Made by a program: the position numbers and the translations under genes
The notes under the pieces: generated by a model
The model's database searches: none
What the model was told of the DNA's origin: nothing
What the model saw: only the letters and a program-made list of their open reading frames with translations
NCBI GenBank assembly: GCA_025617745.1
Contig: CM046867.1
Location: 24,606,705 to 24,670,704 of the forward strand
Length of the DNA: 64,000 bases
Direction of reading: 5' to 3'
DNA from: Heliocidaris erythrogramma
Lineage: Eukaryota; Echinodermata; Echinoidea; Camarodonta; Echinometridae
Shown: piece by piece, positions 1 through 10,439 of the stretch
Layout of the letters: each line of letters opens with the position of its first letter
How positions within the stretch are numbered: the stretch's first letter is position 1

Positions 1-2
1 TG

Positions 3-893
3 GAGGGTGCAAAATCGAAGACTTGTCCTGTCATTTCGGGCGTTCCCCAGTGTACTGTGCTCGGTCCCACGCTTTTCCTACTTTATATCAACGATCTTCC
101 CATGCAAGTTACTTCTAAATCCAGGCTTTTTGCGGATGATTGTATGCTGTATCGGGAAATCAACTGCAGTTCAGATGCTGAGATGTTGCAGAAAGATCTT
201 GATGCACTTCAGCAATGGGAGAGCACTTGGCTGATGTCTTTTAACCCTGGAAAATGCGTTGTCCTGAGGTTTTGCCCCTCTCGGTCTTTAGTAAACTCCA
301 GTTACTACATCCATAACACTGTTCTCCAAACCTGCAAGAGTGGAAAATATCTAGAAGTTACTCTATCAGATGATTTCAAGTGGTCACCTCATATTTCAAT
401 TATCTGCAAGAAAGCTTCCCAGCAGCTTGGTTTTGTCCGGCGAAACACAAGATTCTTACCCCAGGCATTCAGATAGGCTGCCTATAAGTCTCTAATACGT
501 CCTCACCTATAATACTGTTGCAGTGTATTGGACCCCCACACAATTTCAGATAGTCAGAAGCTGGAAAGGATCCAAAGGCAAGCGGCTCGTTACGTCTTAG
601 CAGATTATAGAAGAACAAGCAGTGTAACCAGCATGACCACCAAGCTTAAATGGCATAGCCTGTCCTCTAGACGCACTGTGAGCAGACTCAGCATGGTGTA
701 CAGGATCGTGAATGACCTCGTCGCTATATCACAAGACACATTCTTTAACCTGAGCGCTTTCAGTCATATCGTCCAAGAGGTAACATCGACAAGTTTGCCT
801 TTGCCCAACGTTCCATTCCTGAATGGAACAATCTTCCCATCACGGTGGTTAATGCAGTCTCACTTGAAAGTTTCCAGAACCTTGTGAGAAGCC
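3..893 (+). pseudogene. LINE reverse transcriptase fragment (LINE C), C-terminal half
   Basis: The reading frame enters from the left edge in the RT domain. The segment reads GVPQCTVLGPTLFLLYINDL, a copy of the usual GVPQGT-LGP block with G changed to C. It is followed by FADDC, the metal-binding F/Y-A-D-D box, near 138-152. Downstream is the LINE C-terminal region (KLERIQRQAARYVLADY and a PEWNNLPI-type ending). The frame is broken by a TAG at 474-476 and a TAA at 510-512, and it shifts around 770-790. The 5' part (endonuclease and early RT) lies outside the window or is lost. This is a dead APE-type LINE copy of the Jockey/CR1/L2 group. The exact clade cannot be set by eye. Confidence 0.85.
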
Positions 894-981
894 ATCTTGA
901 AAGTACCCCTCACTCCTCCTCATAACGTGCTCACAAATTGAGTTCATCTTCGTGATAGGCTGTAAAGCCCTTTGAAGATTA

Positions 982-1004
982 TGGAAGAAGAAGAAGAAGA
1001 AGAA
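982..1004. repeat. GAA microsatellite
   Basis: A short run of GAA triplets lies exactly at the junction between the LINE C fragment and a LINE A endonuclease fragment. It may be the remains of a LINE 3' tail or a slippage site. Confidence 0.8.
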
Positions 1005-1215
1005 TGGCTACAACTTTGTTCATTAAACGCACGCTCGGTTTGCAATAAAACAAATCTAATCCATGAATTCGTCTATGAAAATGATGTTGACCTAGTTACA
1101 CCAAAGAGTTATAACTCCTTGGTTACACTAACAGAAACCTGGTTAACTGACAGCGAATCCGCGGTCCAGCGTGAATTAACTCCCTGTGGTTTTCGCTTTC
1201 TTTTTAATAAATAGG
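1005..1215 (+). pseudogene. LINE A endonuclease fragment with intact TETWL box
   Basis: The translation begins LQLCSLNARSVCNKTNLIHE, matching LINE A at 17,375 and 34,735. This copy retains the VDLV...LTETWLTD segment, which contains the E of the APE endonuclease active site. The two larger LINE A copies have lost that segment. A 20-bp near-palindrome at 1102-1121, flanked by GTTACAC repeats, interrupts the region just before the TETWL box. The frame ends at TAG 1213-1215. It is a short relic of a LINE A relative that is more complete in this one region. Confidence 0.8.
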
Positions 1216-1430
1216 CATTTACTAATCTGGCAAAGGTTTTGTGTACAAGAACAGAACTTTCCTTTTGATGCGGAGTAAAATTTGAATTTAAATGTAAGCT
1301 GTCGCTTGTCTAGGAAAACGACCGCTAGCAAGAAAACAAGCTTCTGCTTCTTTTTGCAACCAACTACTTGGTTGGAATATCTGAAGTTGCAAGCAAAAGG
1401 TTAGGAAAAACATTTGCTAGGCCTTTACTT
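1216..1430. other. Duplicated non-coding segment (same as 16.41 kb and 33.95 kb)
   Basis: The stretch starting AATAGGCATTTACTAATCTGG and ending near CAAAAGGTTAG is also found upstream of LINE A at about 16,408-16,610 and 33,945-34,150. Here it sits directly beside the final-exon side of gene copy 1, so the left edge of copy 1 is a rearranged junction. It has no coding potential. Confidence 0.75.
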
Positions 1431-1590
1431 GTTTTATCGATACGAGCCATTGTTTTCATTTTCGTCACGTTGAATTGCATGACGAAAAAGTACTGAAAGG
1501 CGTGACGTTAATAGTAAGTGTTATTTGAATCAAGATTATCATATACTACCTGATAAGAGATGAAAAACAAAACAAAACAAGGGAACAAGA

Positions 1591-1703
1591 GATTGAGGCC
1601 CAGTGAATTCATTGGGACAAGTTCACGAGTACACCGGAGATGATTCTGTGTTACATCAGTGTTCCTCCGTATTCACGTGGATTAGAGCTGAAGTAAACAT
1701 GAA
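1591..1703 (-). pseudogene. Decayed final EGF exon, gene copy 1
   Basis: This aligns with the intact final exons at 29,414-29,571 and 54,754-54,899. Several EGF cysteines are lost: the NPC cysteine codon is CGT, and the GTC cysteine is lost in an indel followed by a stop. The C-terminal tail (DGYFPLFGRG in the other copies) is replaced by A-rich sequence. Gene copy 1 therefore cannot end like the other copies and is probably a pseudogene or uses another end. Confidence 0.8.
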
Positions 1704-1868
1704 CTACGAGTGAAGGTGCGAAGAAGAGATTACATATTTGACAAAAGATATTAACGATGAAAATCACAGTGATATTTTAAAGTTGACATTGGTGATCTGC
1801 ATTACTTTAATTTTAATACTCAATATTTACATCATAGTCTGAATAAAAAAGAATGAGGGTCATATTAA

Positions 1869-2764
1869 AGGAGAATTAACCCCTAATTACACATTTACTT
1901 ATATTGGAAGGTGTAATATGTTCCTACTTATTGGCCTAAATCATTTTCTAATAACATATCAGAAAAGGGTATAAATAAAGATATTCCAACACCCGGTATC
2001 GTCTCCTACTCATTTACATGGGGGTGCCATTTTCTTGCTGATTTGGAGTTGTACATGAACCATTGAGAAATGTTCCAGTCAAGAAGATATTCTGAATCCA
2101 AGACCTAAATTGCTTTTCTTCATTACCTAAAATCCCATATGTGACGAAAAATATAAAGTGGGTGTTTACATGTGTTATAAAAATTAAATCTTTATAATGA
2201 TATTTTTAAATTGTCTGGTTTTGCTTAACAAAAAAATCCATTTTCTTGGGTTTGCCAAACAGAGCAGAACATAATATATGCAGCATGCATTCTGACTTTT
2301 CAAGTCCATTATCCGAAAGCAGGTGAATGCATAGTTTGCCGCTATAGATGCTCAGGGAAGAAGCATCCATAAAATTTGAATTAATTTGCTCCGTCCCATA
2401 CGTCAGAGCATCGAGAAAATAGATTTCTATTAAGCGAATATCGATTTTCAACAGAATTATATAAGGAAATCTTCAGTTTAAAAATAAATTGACATATCTA
2501 TTCTAAATTTTGAATCTCAAATGGGTTTTTAATTTTGAAAAAGGCAATTGGGCATTTGGATTAAGAAAATATTCATGTACACATAAAAAAATGGCAGCCC
2601 CCATGTACTGCTAGCAGACGATACATATTGCTAGCAGATGATAAATTTTGCTCAGAAAATCTTGATTCGTATCGATCTCTGACGCGAAGCCATATAGTCT
2701 AACAAGTAGGAATAAATAACACCTTTGAACACTATCGTCTTTATTTTTTGAGGTTAATTCCCCT
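1869..2764. mobile_element. Non-autonomous TTAA-site DNA element, 896 bp
   Basis: The ends are AGGAGAATTAACCCC at left and, read on the other strand, AGGGGAATTAACCTC at right. They are flanked by TTAA at 1865-1868 and 2765-2768. Gene copy 2 has the empty site with one TTAA at about 29,723-29,727 (CATATTAAGAATAAA). TTAA duplication is typical of piggyBac and Kolobok superfamilies, and the termini do not decide between them. Inside are only short spurious ORFs. It lies in the last intron of gene copy 1. Confidence 0.8.
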
Positions 2765-3128
2765 TTAAGAATAAAAAAGGGTAGTTCTGTGACCTCAAAA
2801 GTAAACCTAGTCTGGCATACCTAAACTTCACACTGAATAATGTGCCTTATAATTTTGCCATCGACAGCAAATTTAGACCCCGAAAAGCACCGGGAAATGT
2901 GATATATTTTTTCTTCTGCCCCCCCCCCCCCAGAAGAGACTCCCGGATCTGCCAGTGACGCTACAGGTTATCTGTACCTTGAGGAAAGACGAGAATAGTG
3001 GCAACTATCGTTAACTTTTACCACCAATCATTCAACTGTGCCCCTTGCATGTTCCATCATGTACAATTATAGACGGTTTTTCTAATTTTATTAATTAATG
3101 ACCAACGGATTATTTATCAATTATTAAT
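2765..3128. other. Intron segment of gene copy 1
   Basis: It matches 29,727-30,120 of copy 2, including the block around GACGCTACAGGTTATC, and carries a poly-C run at 2,920-2,932. No exon is seen. Confidence 0.7.
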
Positions 3129-3439
3129 CAATTACCCAGTGGTGTAGTGGAGCGTATACGCTTGTATACGCCGTATACGTAAGAAAGAAATTGGACTTTT
3201 TTGGGTATACGCGCGTATACTTTAAAAAAAAATTATCAGGTTTTAAAATTTAAATATATATATATATATAGGAAAAAAAAGAAGAATTGTATGAAATTTA
3301 TGAAAAATCGTCGAAATTCATACTCTGTGAATTGTGTTCCACAGAAATAATTTGTGTTGGCGATCCATATACTCGACAAACTTTTGACAAATCAAACGTA
3401 CGTATTGCAGCATGATTGCGTATTATGTTTTTACGTACA

Positions 3440-3625
3440 TCCGATCCATATCCGGCCGGGCCCGCGGCGCGCGTGTGATGTGCATGTGGCGGATGTGCCC
3501 AGCCCGAGGCCCCTGGCCGGCGCGGCTAGGTATAGCAAGTGCGAGCCTAGCTGCCAGGCTATAGGCGCGAGCTGGCTATATCCTAGTATAGCCGCTAGGC
3601 CATCATCATGGCCCATGCGCCGTAC
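3440..3625. other. GC-rich patch inside the hAT-like element
   Basis: The sequence changes sharply to CpG-rich with repeated GGCTATA and GCCTAG motifs. Open frames exist on both strands only because stops are rare in such DNA. No protein family is recognised. Confidence 0.6.
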
Positions 3626-4309
3626 AAAATATACAATGTACAACTTCAAGGCCAAAGGAGGCGGAGCTGATTTCGTGCAGTGGCCAGGTCCCAGGATCAA
3701 CTAAGGAATTTCAGCCTTTGAAGTTTGAGGAAAATTGAGGCGAATTCAGGTCTCAAAAAGCACAACTCAGTTGTAGTTAACTGTTAAACAGTTCGTTGTG
3801 TTCAATTACCAAAACTGCACTGTTTGCACATCAAAAAAAAAAGTTTAAAAAAATGTTATTAACATTGGGTATGTATCTTCATGAATATTTTGCTCAAGCT
3901 CCCAACAAAATGTACAGGTGATGAGAATTTGCAGAAACTAGAACTAGAAAATCATTATTATGACAATGGTTTGATTATTTTTGGATTAGTTTGTCGAGTG
4001 CATTTTAGACATATGGTTGATGCAATGATTGGTCTGAAAATACGACTCACTAATGCTTGATGCCTTTTGCAAAAACTAAGATTTAATTATATTTTGATGT
4101 GATATTTATTGTGAAAAAGATGCTTTTGAAATCGTGTTTATAATCAGGGCACTGTGAATGTTACAATGTCTAAACTACAAACTTACTACTCGCATTCACT
4201 TCTATGCAGGCTTTAAAAAAACACAACCACTGGCGTAGACAGGGGGCACAAGGGGACCATCCCCCCCCCCCCCCCATTCAGCCATGAAAAAAAGCGAGAG
4301 CAAAAATCG

Positions 4310-5300
4310 GGAGAAGTGAGAGAAAAAGGATTAAAAAGGCGCTACAAGCCTTTATCTTTCTCTCAAAATTTGCAAAAACGTCAAAGGGAATGGGGAAATA
4401 ACTCTCCTCTCCCTGCACCAACCCCTGTCACATACAGTGCAGTATTATATAATAACTGAAAAGCAGTCATGGCGTCGAACTATAACTTTCCGCCTAAACA
4501 AATTGTTTGCTACAAGCCGTTTTCTTTCTCTTTTTGCTATAAAACGTCAGAGCTTTCGCGCTTCACGCGGGAAGGGGGAAACTCCCACTCCCTGCACCCA
4601 TTCTTGTTACAGTGCAGTATTACGTCCAAAATAACTGAAAAGCAGCCAGAGCTTTGAACTAACATTCCGCCTAAAAAAGGTGCTAAAACGTGAGAGCTTT
4701 CGCGCTTCGCGCGGGAAGGAGGGAAACTCCTCTTCCCTACACCCACCCCTGTTATATACCGTGCAATATTACTCCAAATAATTGAAAAGCAGTCGTTTCG
4801 TCGACCTATAACTTTCCGCCTAAAAGTTTGTTTGCTACAAGCCGTTATCTTTCTCTCAAATTTGCTAAAATGTCAGAGCTTTCGCGCTTCGCGCTGGAAG
4901 GGGGAAACCCTCCCCCCTCCCTGGACCCATCCCTGTTGCAGTGCAGTATTACGCCCAAATAACCGAAAAGCAGACCGGACGTCGAAATAACTTTCCACCT
5001 AAAAAGGTGCTCCGAGCCGTTATCTTTCTTTTAAATTTCCTATATAAAACATCAGAGCTTTAGCGCTCCGAGCGGGAAGGGGAAATTACCCCCTTCCTGA
5101 ACCCATCCTTGTTACATACAATGCCGTATTGCGTCCAAATAACCGTACAGTAGTCCTGAGCTCGAAATACCTTTTCCCCCAAAAAAGGGGGTGCTACGAG
5201 CAGTTATCTTTCTCTCAAATTTGCTATAAAACGTCAGAGCTTTCGCGCTTCGCACGGGAGGGGGAAACTTCCCCCAATTTCGCACTCTTCGCGTGCTCAC
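4310..5300 (+). repeat. About 180-bp tandem satellite, about six units
   Basis: The marker AGCTTTCGCGCTTC (or a close variant) recurs at 4551, 4695, 4877, 5056 and 5238. Spacing is close to 180 bp except one shorter unit. A diverged first unit precedes 4437. Each unit has a pyrimidine stretch, a CAGAGCTTTCGCGCTTCGCG core and a GGGGGAAAC...CCC segment. It is nested in the hAT-like element. Confidence 0.85.
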
Positions 5301-6659
5301 AAACGGCCCCTAAAATGACATCCTGACTGTGCGTTTGGATCCTTCACGTCTGCCCCCCCCCCCCCCTCCAGTGGGTGTCGATCCCGGGGGCGGTAGGGGT
5401 ATATCCCCCAAAATATGAGGTGGGGGTAATGGCCTGTTAATGCACTAAAAATCTAGTTTTTGAAGGTTTGAAATGCGATTTTTTTTTTGAAAGCTCGGTC
5501 GCTTTGCTCCCTCGCATAATTATTATCTTTCAAGATCTCGTAATTTCGCGCCCCCAGTAGGCCTATATTGTTCTTAAATAGCTTAAAGGGTTCAAAATTT
5601 GAAAAAATAAAGATGTAATTGCTTTGCTCGATACATCATCACTCCTGCTAAATACTGCGCCCCCGATATAGGATAAATAAAGTGTATAAAACAGCATTGC
5701 AAAGGTTCAACTTTTGCAAGAAATCTCAACCTCAGGTACCCTTGCTGAATTTCTGGACTCTTTCTCAAGCCTTTCAGGGTTTTCGTTAGTTTTGCTCCCG
5801 ATTGTAGAAGTGAGTGAATAGAAAACCGCTTATCAATGCATAAAATTCGAGCTTCTCTACCGCTCAATTGCAAAATTTCCTGGGTAAAATGCACAAGAAA
5901 TTGCGTTTTTTTAGGGTTAAAAATTTAAAAATTTGCCGCTCGGTCGCTTTGCTCCCTCGCTGAGGTAGATAGGTTTGGGCACTCGGGGGGGGGGGGGGGG
6001 GGGGGGGGGGGTTACTTCGTTTTTTTGCACCGGGTGCCATAATCCCTAGATACGCCACTGGCTTCGCTCCCTTGCGGTCAACCCCCCCCCCCCCCCCCTC
6101 CCCGATCATGAACACGGATCGACACCCCTGTGGCCCCCCTATTGAAAAATCCTGGCTACACCTGTGAGCACAACTCATTCTTATTTAATTGTTGAACAGG
6201 TGTCTTTAATCATATGAAAATTACACATACAAAAGTAAAACAGTGAATGTTATTAACAGTGGGTAAGTATCTTAAAGTATCTTAAAGTACATTTATTTCA
6301 AACTACACAAAACTATAAATATAATTATGGTACCGTATATTATTTTAGTTGCAGTACCAAACCATTTGGAGATCTATGACAGCGCGTCTTATAAAAATCT
6401 GTATCAGCAATTACATGTAAATGAGTGTTGCATAAACTAGAAATAAATATTATTATGACAACGGCTGGAATCATCTTGGATTATTTTTGTTCTTGGTGAT
6501 TTAGACATGTATAGATCTATAGGACTTATGCAAGGGTTGGTCTGAAAATATGACTTGATGTTTTTTTGTCTGAAAATATAACTCCCTAATGTGTTCAAAA
6601 TTTTTTTTCTTCAAATTTTGATGCTTTTTGCAAAACTTAATTTTAACATTGTGAGATGA

Positions 6660-6945
6660 TATTGTGACAGATGATTTGCGTGTGTGCGTGTGTGAGGATG
6701 TGTGTATTTACATAGATTCATTTTTGGGGTACAGAGAACAATAGAGCACAATGATGGCCTTTATTCCGTCATGCTTGTGGGGTACAAAATACAATAGAAG
6801 TGCTTGCGGGGTACAAAATACAGTAGGAGAAAACAAAGTTCCCCACAAATCAGTGTGTGAGGGTGTGTGTGGGTGTGAGGGTGGGTTTGTGTGTTTTCTT
6901 GTCAGGTCACGGGGGGGGGGGGGGGGGTTGTTGTGTTTGTGAATC
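6660..6945. repeat. GT-rich low-complexity DNA and GGGGTACAAAATA repeats
   Basis: Three copies of a GGGGTACAAAATA-like motif (one as GGGGTACAGAGAACA) and GTGTGTGAGGGTGTG runs end in a G-run at about 6,910-6,927. There is no coding evidence. Confidence 0.6.
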
Positions 6946-7234
6946 ATCACCACAGCACGGTGCATCGCCTCGTCGTTAGCTTGGTGCTCTGAGGATTGAG
7001 CTATTAGTATAAGGGAGTATACCCAAAAGAATATTTACCACTACAACACTGCAATTACCATTCATCAATTAATTGCTAATGTTCACGTATATATTCACTT
7101 ATATAATATTATCAATCTAGCATCCAAATCATGGAACAATAGGCATTCATTGATATATTTTTGTCCCATTTTGTATTCTTTCAAAACGAAACATATTTCT
7201 AAAGCAAAATTGTTTAGGAAGAAAGTGTGCATAC

Positions 7235-7366
7235 CAATATTGCAGTAGTCCCCTGTCCAAGACGGATCACATATACAAGAGAATGTAGCAGTAGCTGTTG
7301 ACTCATCAACACTGAACATACATTGTCCAGCATTCTGGCATGGGTTTATAGGCAAACAAGGATTGT
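7235..7366 (-). CDS. EGF exon A1, gene copy 1
   Basis: This is a 132-bp internal exon between an acceptor ending ACAG (minus strand) and a donor GTATGC, phase 1-1. It encodes one EGF domain with the six cysteines in the order NPC, NPC, GQC, FSC, IC, DYC. It is nearly identical to exon A2 at 8301-8432. The only difference is one base, which changes the penultimate codon (Ile here, Val there). Because the exon is symmetric, an extra copy adds one EGF domain without shifting the frame. EGF repeats of this kind occur in secreted or membrane adhesion and extracellular-matrix proteins. The parent gene is not identified. Confidence 0.8.
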
Positions 7367-7534
7367 CTGTGTACATAATAGATGATAGGTTGCTCGTCAG
7401 TAATTCCAATAGTTACTTATTTGGGGGAATATTTTAATATTTTCCTGCAAGTACCACTTTCTATCAGTTTTGACTGTAAATACATTTTATAAATATAATT
7501 ATTATAGACAATGTGTATATATGTGATCATATAC

Positions 7535-7572
<38 letters not shown>

Positions 7573-7576
<4 letters not shown>

Positions 7577-7998
7577 TCATAATGTTCCACGTATTGGCAT
7601 AGGCTATGATGATATCAAAATAAAGGATGACTGAATCCTGATGCTTCTGCGTCCTTCTTTACAGTGCTTTCAGACTTGATTCTAATTTCTATTATTTTGT
7701 TATGGTATGACCATTCTTCTTTTTTATGCCAAGTGCTTTGTCTCTGTCTCTGTACAGCTTTCGCAGTCTAAACGTCTTTTTCATTGTGACGTTTATTACG
7801 TCATAATGCCTAACTTTAACCCCAGCAACACTAGCGCATAATGCATTTGCAATATACGCTTAGACTGCGTTTGCTTTTATTTTATTATTGTTTGTTATCA
7901 GTCGAAATCACTTCACGTTTTCCCTGACGAAGGGGGAGGACCCCCGAAAATTTGGAGAATAAAATTTCTGTAATTGGCAATCAATGCATTTCAGTCAT
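7573..7998 (+). mobile_element. Insert in a TA repeat with a hammerhead-like 3' region
   Basis: The equivalent TA/CA repeats at 8.61 kb and 30.60 kb lack this roughly 425-bp block. Near its right side is TTTTCC-CTGACGA-A-GGGGG-AGGA-CCCCC-GAAA-ATTT-GGAGAA (7918-7959), which can pair as stem I and stem II of a hammerhead ribozyme, with one extra A after CTGACGA. Such minimal stem-III hammerheads are known from Penelope-like elements. The assignment to that group is inference only. Confidence 0.4.
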
Positions 7999-7999
7999 C

Positions 8000-8037
<38 letters not shown>

Positions 8038-8262
8038 TCATCTATTTCTCTTTTTTCCCCCTGGGCTTTCTATTTTCAAAACCCTCCCCCCCCCCCCCCA
8101 CTTTTCCCAGAGCCCTTCTTTTCTTTTCTCGGCCTCCCGATCCGTGTTTATTCTATATATCTCTCTCTCTCTCTCCCCTGTCGTTTTCACTCTTCCTCTC
8201 GTTCTTTCTCTTCTACTTTTTTATATTTTTCTTTATCATATTTATGTTTTTCGTCTTTGCTC
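8000..8262 (+). repeat. TA/CA microsatellite, poly-C and TC-rich tract (first copy)
   Basis: (TA)n, then ACACACAC, a C-run at about 8,086-8,099, and TCTCTC stretches. The same composite recurs at 8,608-8,915 and 30,602-30,890. All long open frames here are composition artefacts. Confidence 0.85.
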
Positions 8263-8300
8263 TTCTAAAGCAAAATTGTTTAAGAAGAAAGTATGCATAC

Positions 8301-8432
8301 CAACATTGCAGTAGTCCCCTGTCCAAGACGGATCACATATACAAGAGAATGTAGCAGTAGCTGTTGACTCATCAACACTGAACATACATTGTCCAGCATT
8401 CTGGCATGGGTTTATAGGCAAACAAGGATTGT
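8301..8432 (-). CDS. EGF exon A2, gene copy 1
   Basis: This 132-bp phase 1-1 exon has the same splice signals and protein as A1 and is identical in sequence to the single exon A of copy 2 (30,299-30,430). Its flanks are also duplicated, starting at CTAAAGCAAAATTGTTTA (7199 and 8264). An intragenic tandem duplication of about 1.07 kb produced A1 and A2, after or about the same time as the segmental duplication. It encodes one six-cysteine EGF domain. Confidence 0.8.
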
Positions 8433-8607
8433 CTGTGTACATAATAGATGATAGGTTGCTTGTCAGCAATTCCAATAGTTACTTATTTGGGGGAATATTT
8501 TAATATTTTCCTGCAAGTACCATTTTTTATCAGTTTTGACTGTAAATACATTTTATAAATATAATTATTATAGACAATGTGTATATGTGTGACCAGATAC
8601 ATGACGT

Positions 8608-8915
8608 GTATATATATATATATATATATACACTCATCTATTTCTCTTTTTTTCCCTGGGCTTTCTCTCTATTTTCAAAACCCTCCCCCCCCCCCCCACT
8701 TCTCCCAGAGCCCTTCTTTTCTTTTCTCGGCCTTCCGATCCGTGTTTATTCTCTATCTCTCCCTCTCTCTCTCCCCTGTCGTTTTCACACTTCCTCTCGT
8801 TCTGTCTCTTCTACTTTTTTCTATTTTTCTTTATCATATTTATGTTTTTCGTCTTTGCTCTTTGTGGATAGTCTTCCATCCTTCTCTCTCTCTCTCAACA
8901 TTTGTCTGAAGATTT
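8608..8915 (+). repeat. TA microsatellite, poly-C and TC-rich tract (second copy)
   Basis: Same layout as 8,000-8,262: (TA)n, C-run at about 8,684-8,698, CTCTCTCT blocks. It lies in the intron just 5' (in plus-strand order) of the tRNA-like sequence. Confidence 0.85.
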
Positions 8916-8963
8916 GTCAATCTGCCGATCAATTGAATCTGGCATCGCCGAAACCACTGGCCC

Positions 8964-9034
8964 GCCTCCGTGGTCTAGTGGTTAAAGCACTGGCGCTCTG
9001 AGCCAGTGACTTGGGTTAGATTCCCGGCGGAGAC
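8964..9034 (+). tRNA. tRNA-like sequence (copy 1), possible pol III unit
   Basis: This 71-nt sequence can fold with acceptor arms GCCTCCG/CGGAGAC (one mismatch), an A-box-like TGGTCTAGTGG, an anticodon arm CTGGC-GCTCTGA-GCCAG and a T arm. A T-rich stretch follows. The loop has C at position 33 instead of T, and the B-box is GGTTAGATTCC, mutated from GGTTCGA. The twin at 30,943-31,013 keeps TTCGATTCC. The apparent anticodon would be TCT but is unreliable. It is more likely a tRNA pseudogene or SINE head than a working tRNA. Confidence 0.5.
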
Positions 9035-9410
9035 ATTTTTTTCAACTTTTGCAAAAATTTCAAAAGTGATGACAGCTCTGGGGAACTATGATTTAAGCCA
9101 CGCAACCATTATTCTCTCACTTCTTTTCACATTATATACACTGTAAAAATAATTGACAAATTTATGTACTATATGTTTTATATAGTAATTTATATACGTT
9201 TTCTATATAAATCTATATGTTTTATAGTAATTTATATACTATATCCAGCACTGTAAGTCGGGAGTTTTTCGAAATGTCGGTCCATAAACTAAAAATTGGC
9301 GGGTTGTAGCAAATTCCCTGTCCGCCACTGATAATCATTTAACTTATGCCTGAAGAAAAGCTTTCTTAGGGGCGGCAATAAAGGGCAAAATAAAATCACA
9401 ATTTCCTTAC

Positions 9411-9533
9411 CGTATTCACAGTGATCTCCTATAAATCCATCAAGACAGATACATGTGTATGAATGATCAATGGTGGGGATACACGCTCCACCACTCAAGC
9501 AAGGCTGAGTCGGTCTCTCACATGGATGGAATA
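9411..9533 (-). CDS. EGF exon D, gene copy 1
   Basis: A 123-bp phase 1-1 exon with acceptor TTTTAG and donor GTAAGG on the minus strand. It encodes HPCERPTQPCLSGGACIPT, then a YTCICLDGFIGDHCEY segment, with all six EGF cysteines. Compared with copy 2 (31,387-31,509) it has Pro for Thr and Ile for Thr at two positions. Confidence 0.85.
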
Positions 9534-9838
9534 CTAAAAGATATCATAAAAGCCATTATTTTCACACAGCCGGGGTGTTAATGTTGTAAATAAACTAATA
9601 TGATATGATAAACTCAAACAGCATTTCTTCCGTTGTTCAAAGGAAACTTAAGTGATGGAAGCGCAAGGTGCAAAAAGAGAAATCCATCTAGAAATGCTGA
9701 CATTAAGTATAGTCCTATGAACTATACAACTGTACGTGTACAACTGTAACTCATGTTTATGATGTTCACGTAACCCTCCCCTAAACTAATCGATTTCTTC
9801 GAATTCGTCTTTCAGAAAATGAAATGAAATATTCTTAC

Positions 9839-9970
9839 CGTTCTCGCACCAATCACCTGAATAGTCAAATGAACACGTGCACTGAACTGTGGGAGCAGTC
9901 GTCCATCCACCACTATACGAGCAAGTCCCTCCATTTTGACAAGGACTCCTCGTTTGAAAGCAAGGGTCCT
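9839..9970 (-). CDS. EGF exon F, gene copy 1
   Basis: A 132-bp phase 1-1 exon with acceptor TTTACAG and donor GTAAGA. The domain runs DPCFQTRSPCQNGGTC and then VQCTCSFDYSGDWCEN, with six cysteines and the usual GGTC turn. Copy 2 has Thr in place of Phe after TCS. No calcium-binding D-x-D/N-E consensus is evident. Confidence 0.85.
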
Positions 9971-10439
9971 CTGTAAAATTACAAACGATAGAAAAGAGAA
10001 CGGTAAACCAAGCCAGATCATTTCACTTTATCTTGTTTTTTGCCCTCTTAAACGTTTCAAATAACTTTTCTCTTAAGCATCTTTACCTAAGTGAAGATGG
10101 TGAAGATTACATGAAATATTTACCCGATAGATACCCGTATTATGAGAAATGTTTATTTTGGATTAGTAAAAGTGAGAGGTGCAGCACCATTTCAAAGTTC
10201 CCTTCCTAAATACATGTACATTCCAGTAAATCTGCAAGATAAGATGGTAGAAACTGTCTCCAAATGGATTCAAACGTGGATATTTGGCTTTGATTCATTA
10301 ATGCCTGGAAAATTAACAAAATGAATAAGTAATAAATGAATAAATAAATAAATATGTAGAAGAAAGTAAATACATAAAAGAATAAATAGATTAATAAATG
10401 ATGCAAGCTCCCTCTACAACGATGTTTTGGGGGCATCTC

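Larger units (their letters stand above)
3137..7051. mobile_element. hAT-like DNA transposon, about 3.9 kb, no intact transposase
   Basis: The 5' end is CAGTGGTGTAGTGG. The 3' end, read on the other strand, is CAGTGTTGTAGTGG, so 13 of 14 bases agree. The element is bounded by an 8-bp duplication CAATTACC at 3129-3136 and 7052-7059. Copy 2 of the gene lacks the whole insert (site near 30,110-30,130). An 8-bp duplication with CAGTG termini is the hAT signature. The interior has no recognisable hAT transposase. It has a GC-rich patch, a 180-bp satellite, poly-C/G runs and two related blocks (about 3,840-4,200 and 6,240-6,660) that look like an internal duplication. Confidence 0.85.

Noticed and set aside
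2206..2451. 81-codon minus-strand ORF in the 1.87-kb element
   Set aside because: It is too short for a transposase and shows no DDE or zinc-finger motif.
3354..3704. Long frames on both strands in a GC-rich patch
   Set aside because: Overlapping opposite-strand frames and low stop density in GC-rich DNA explain them. No motif was recognised.
7952..9001. Proline/serine/leucine-rich open frames
   Set aside because: They overlap TA, poly-C and TC repeats in several frames at once, and the region is an intron of the EGF gene.
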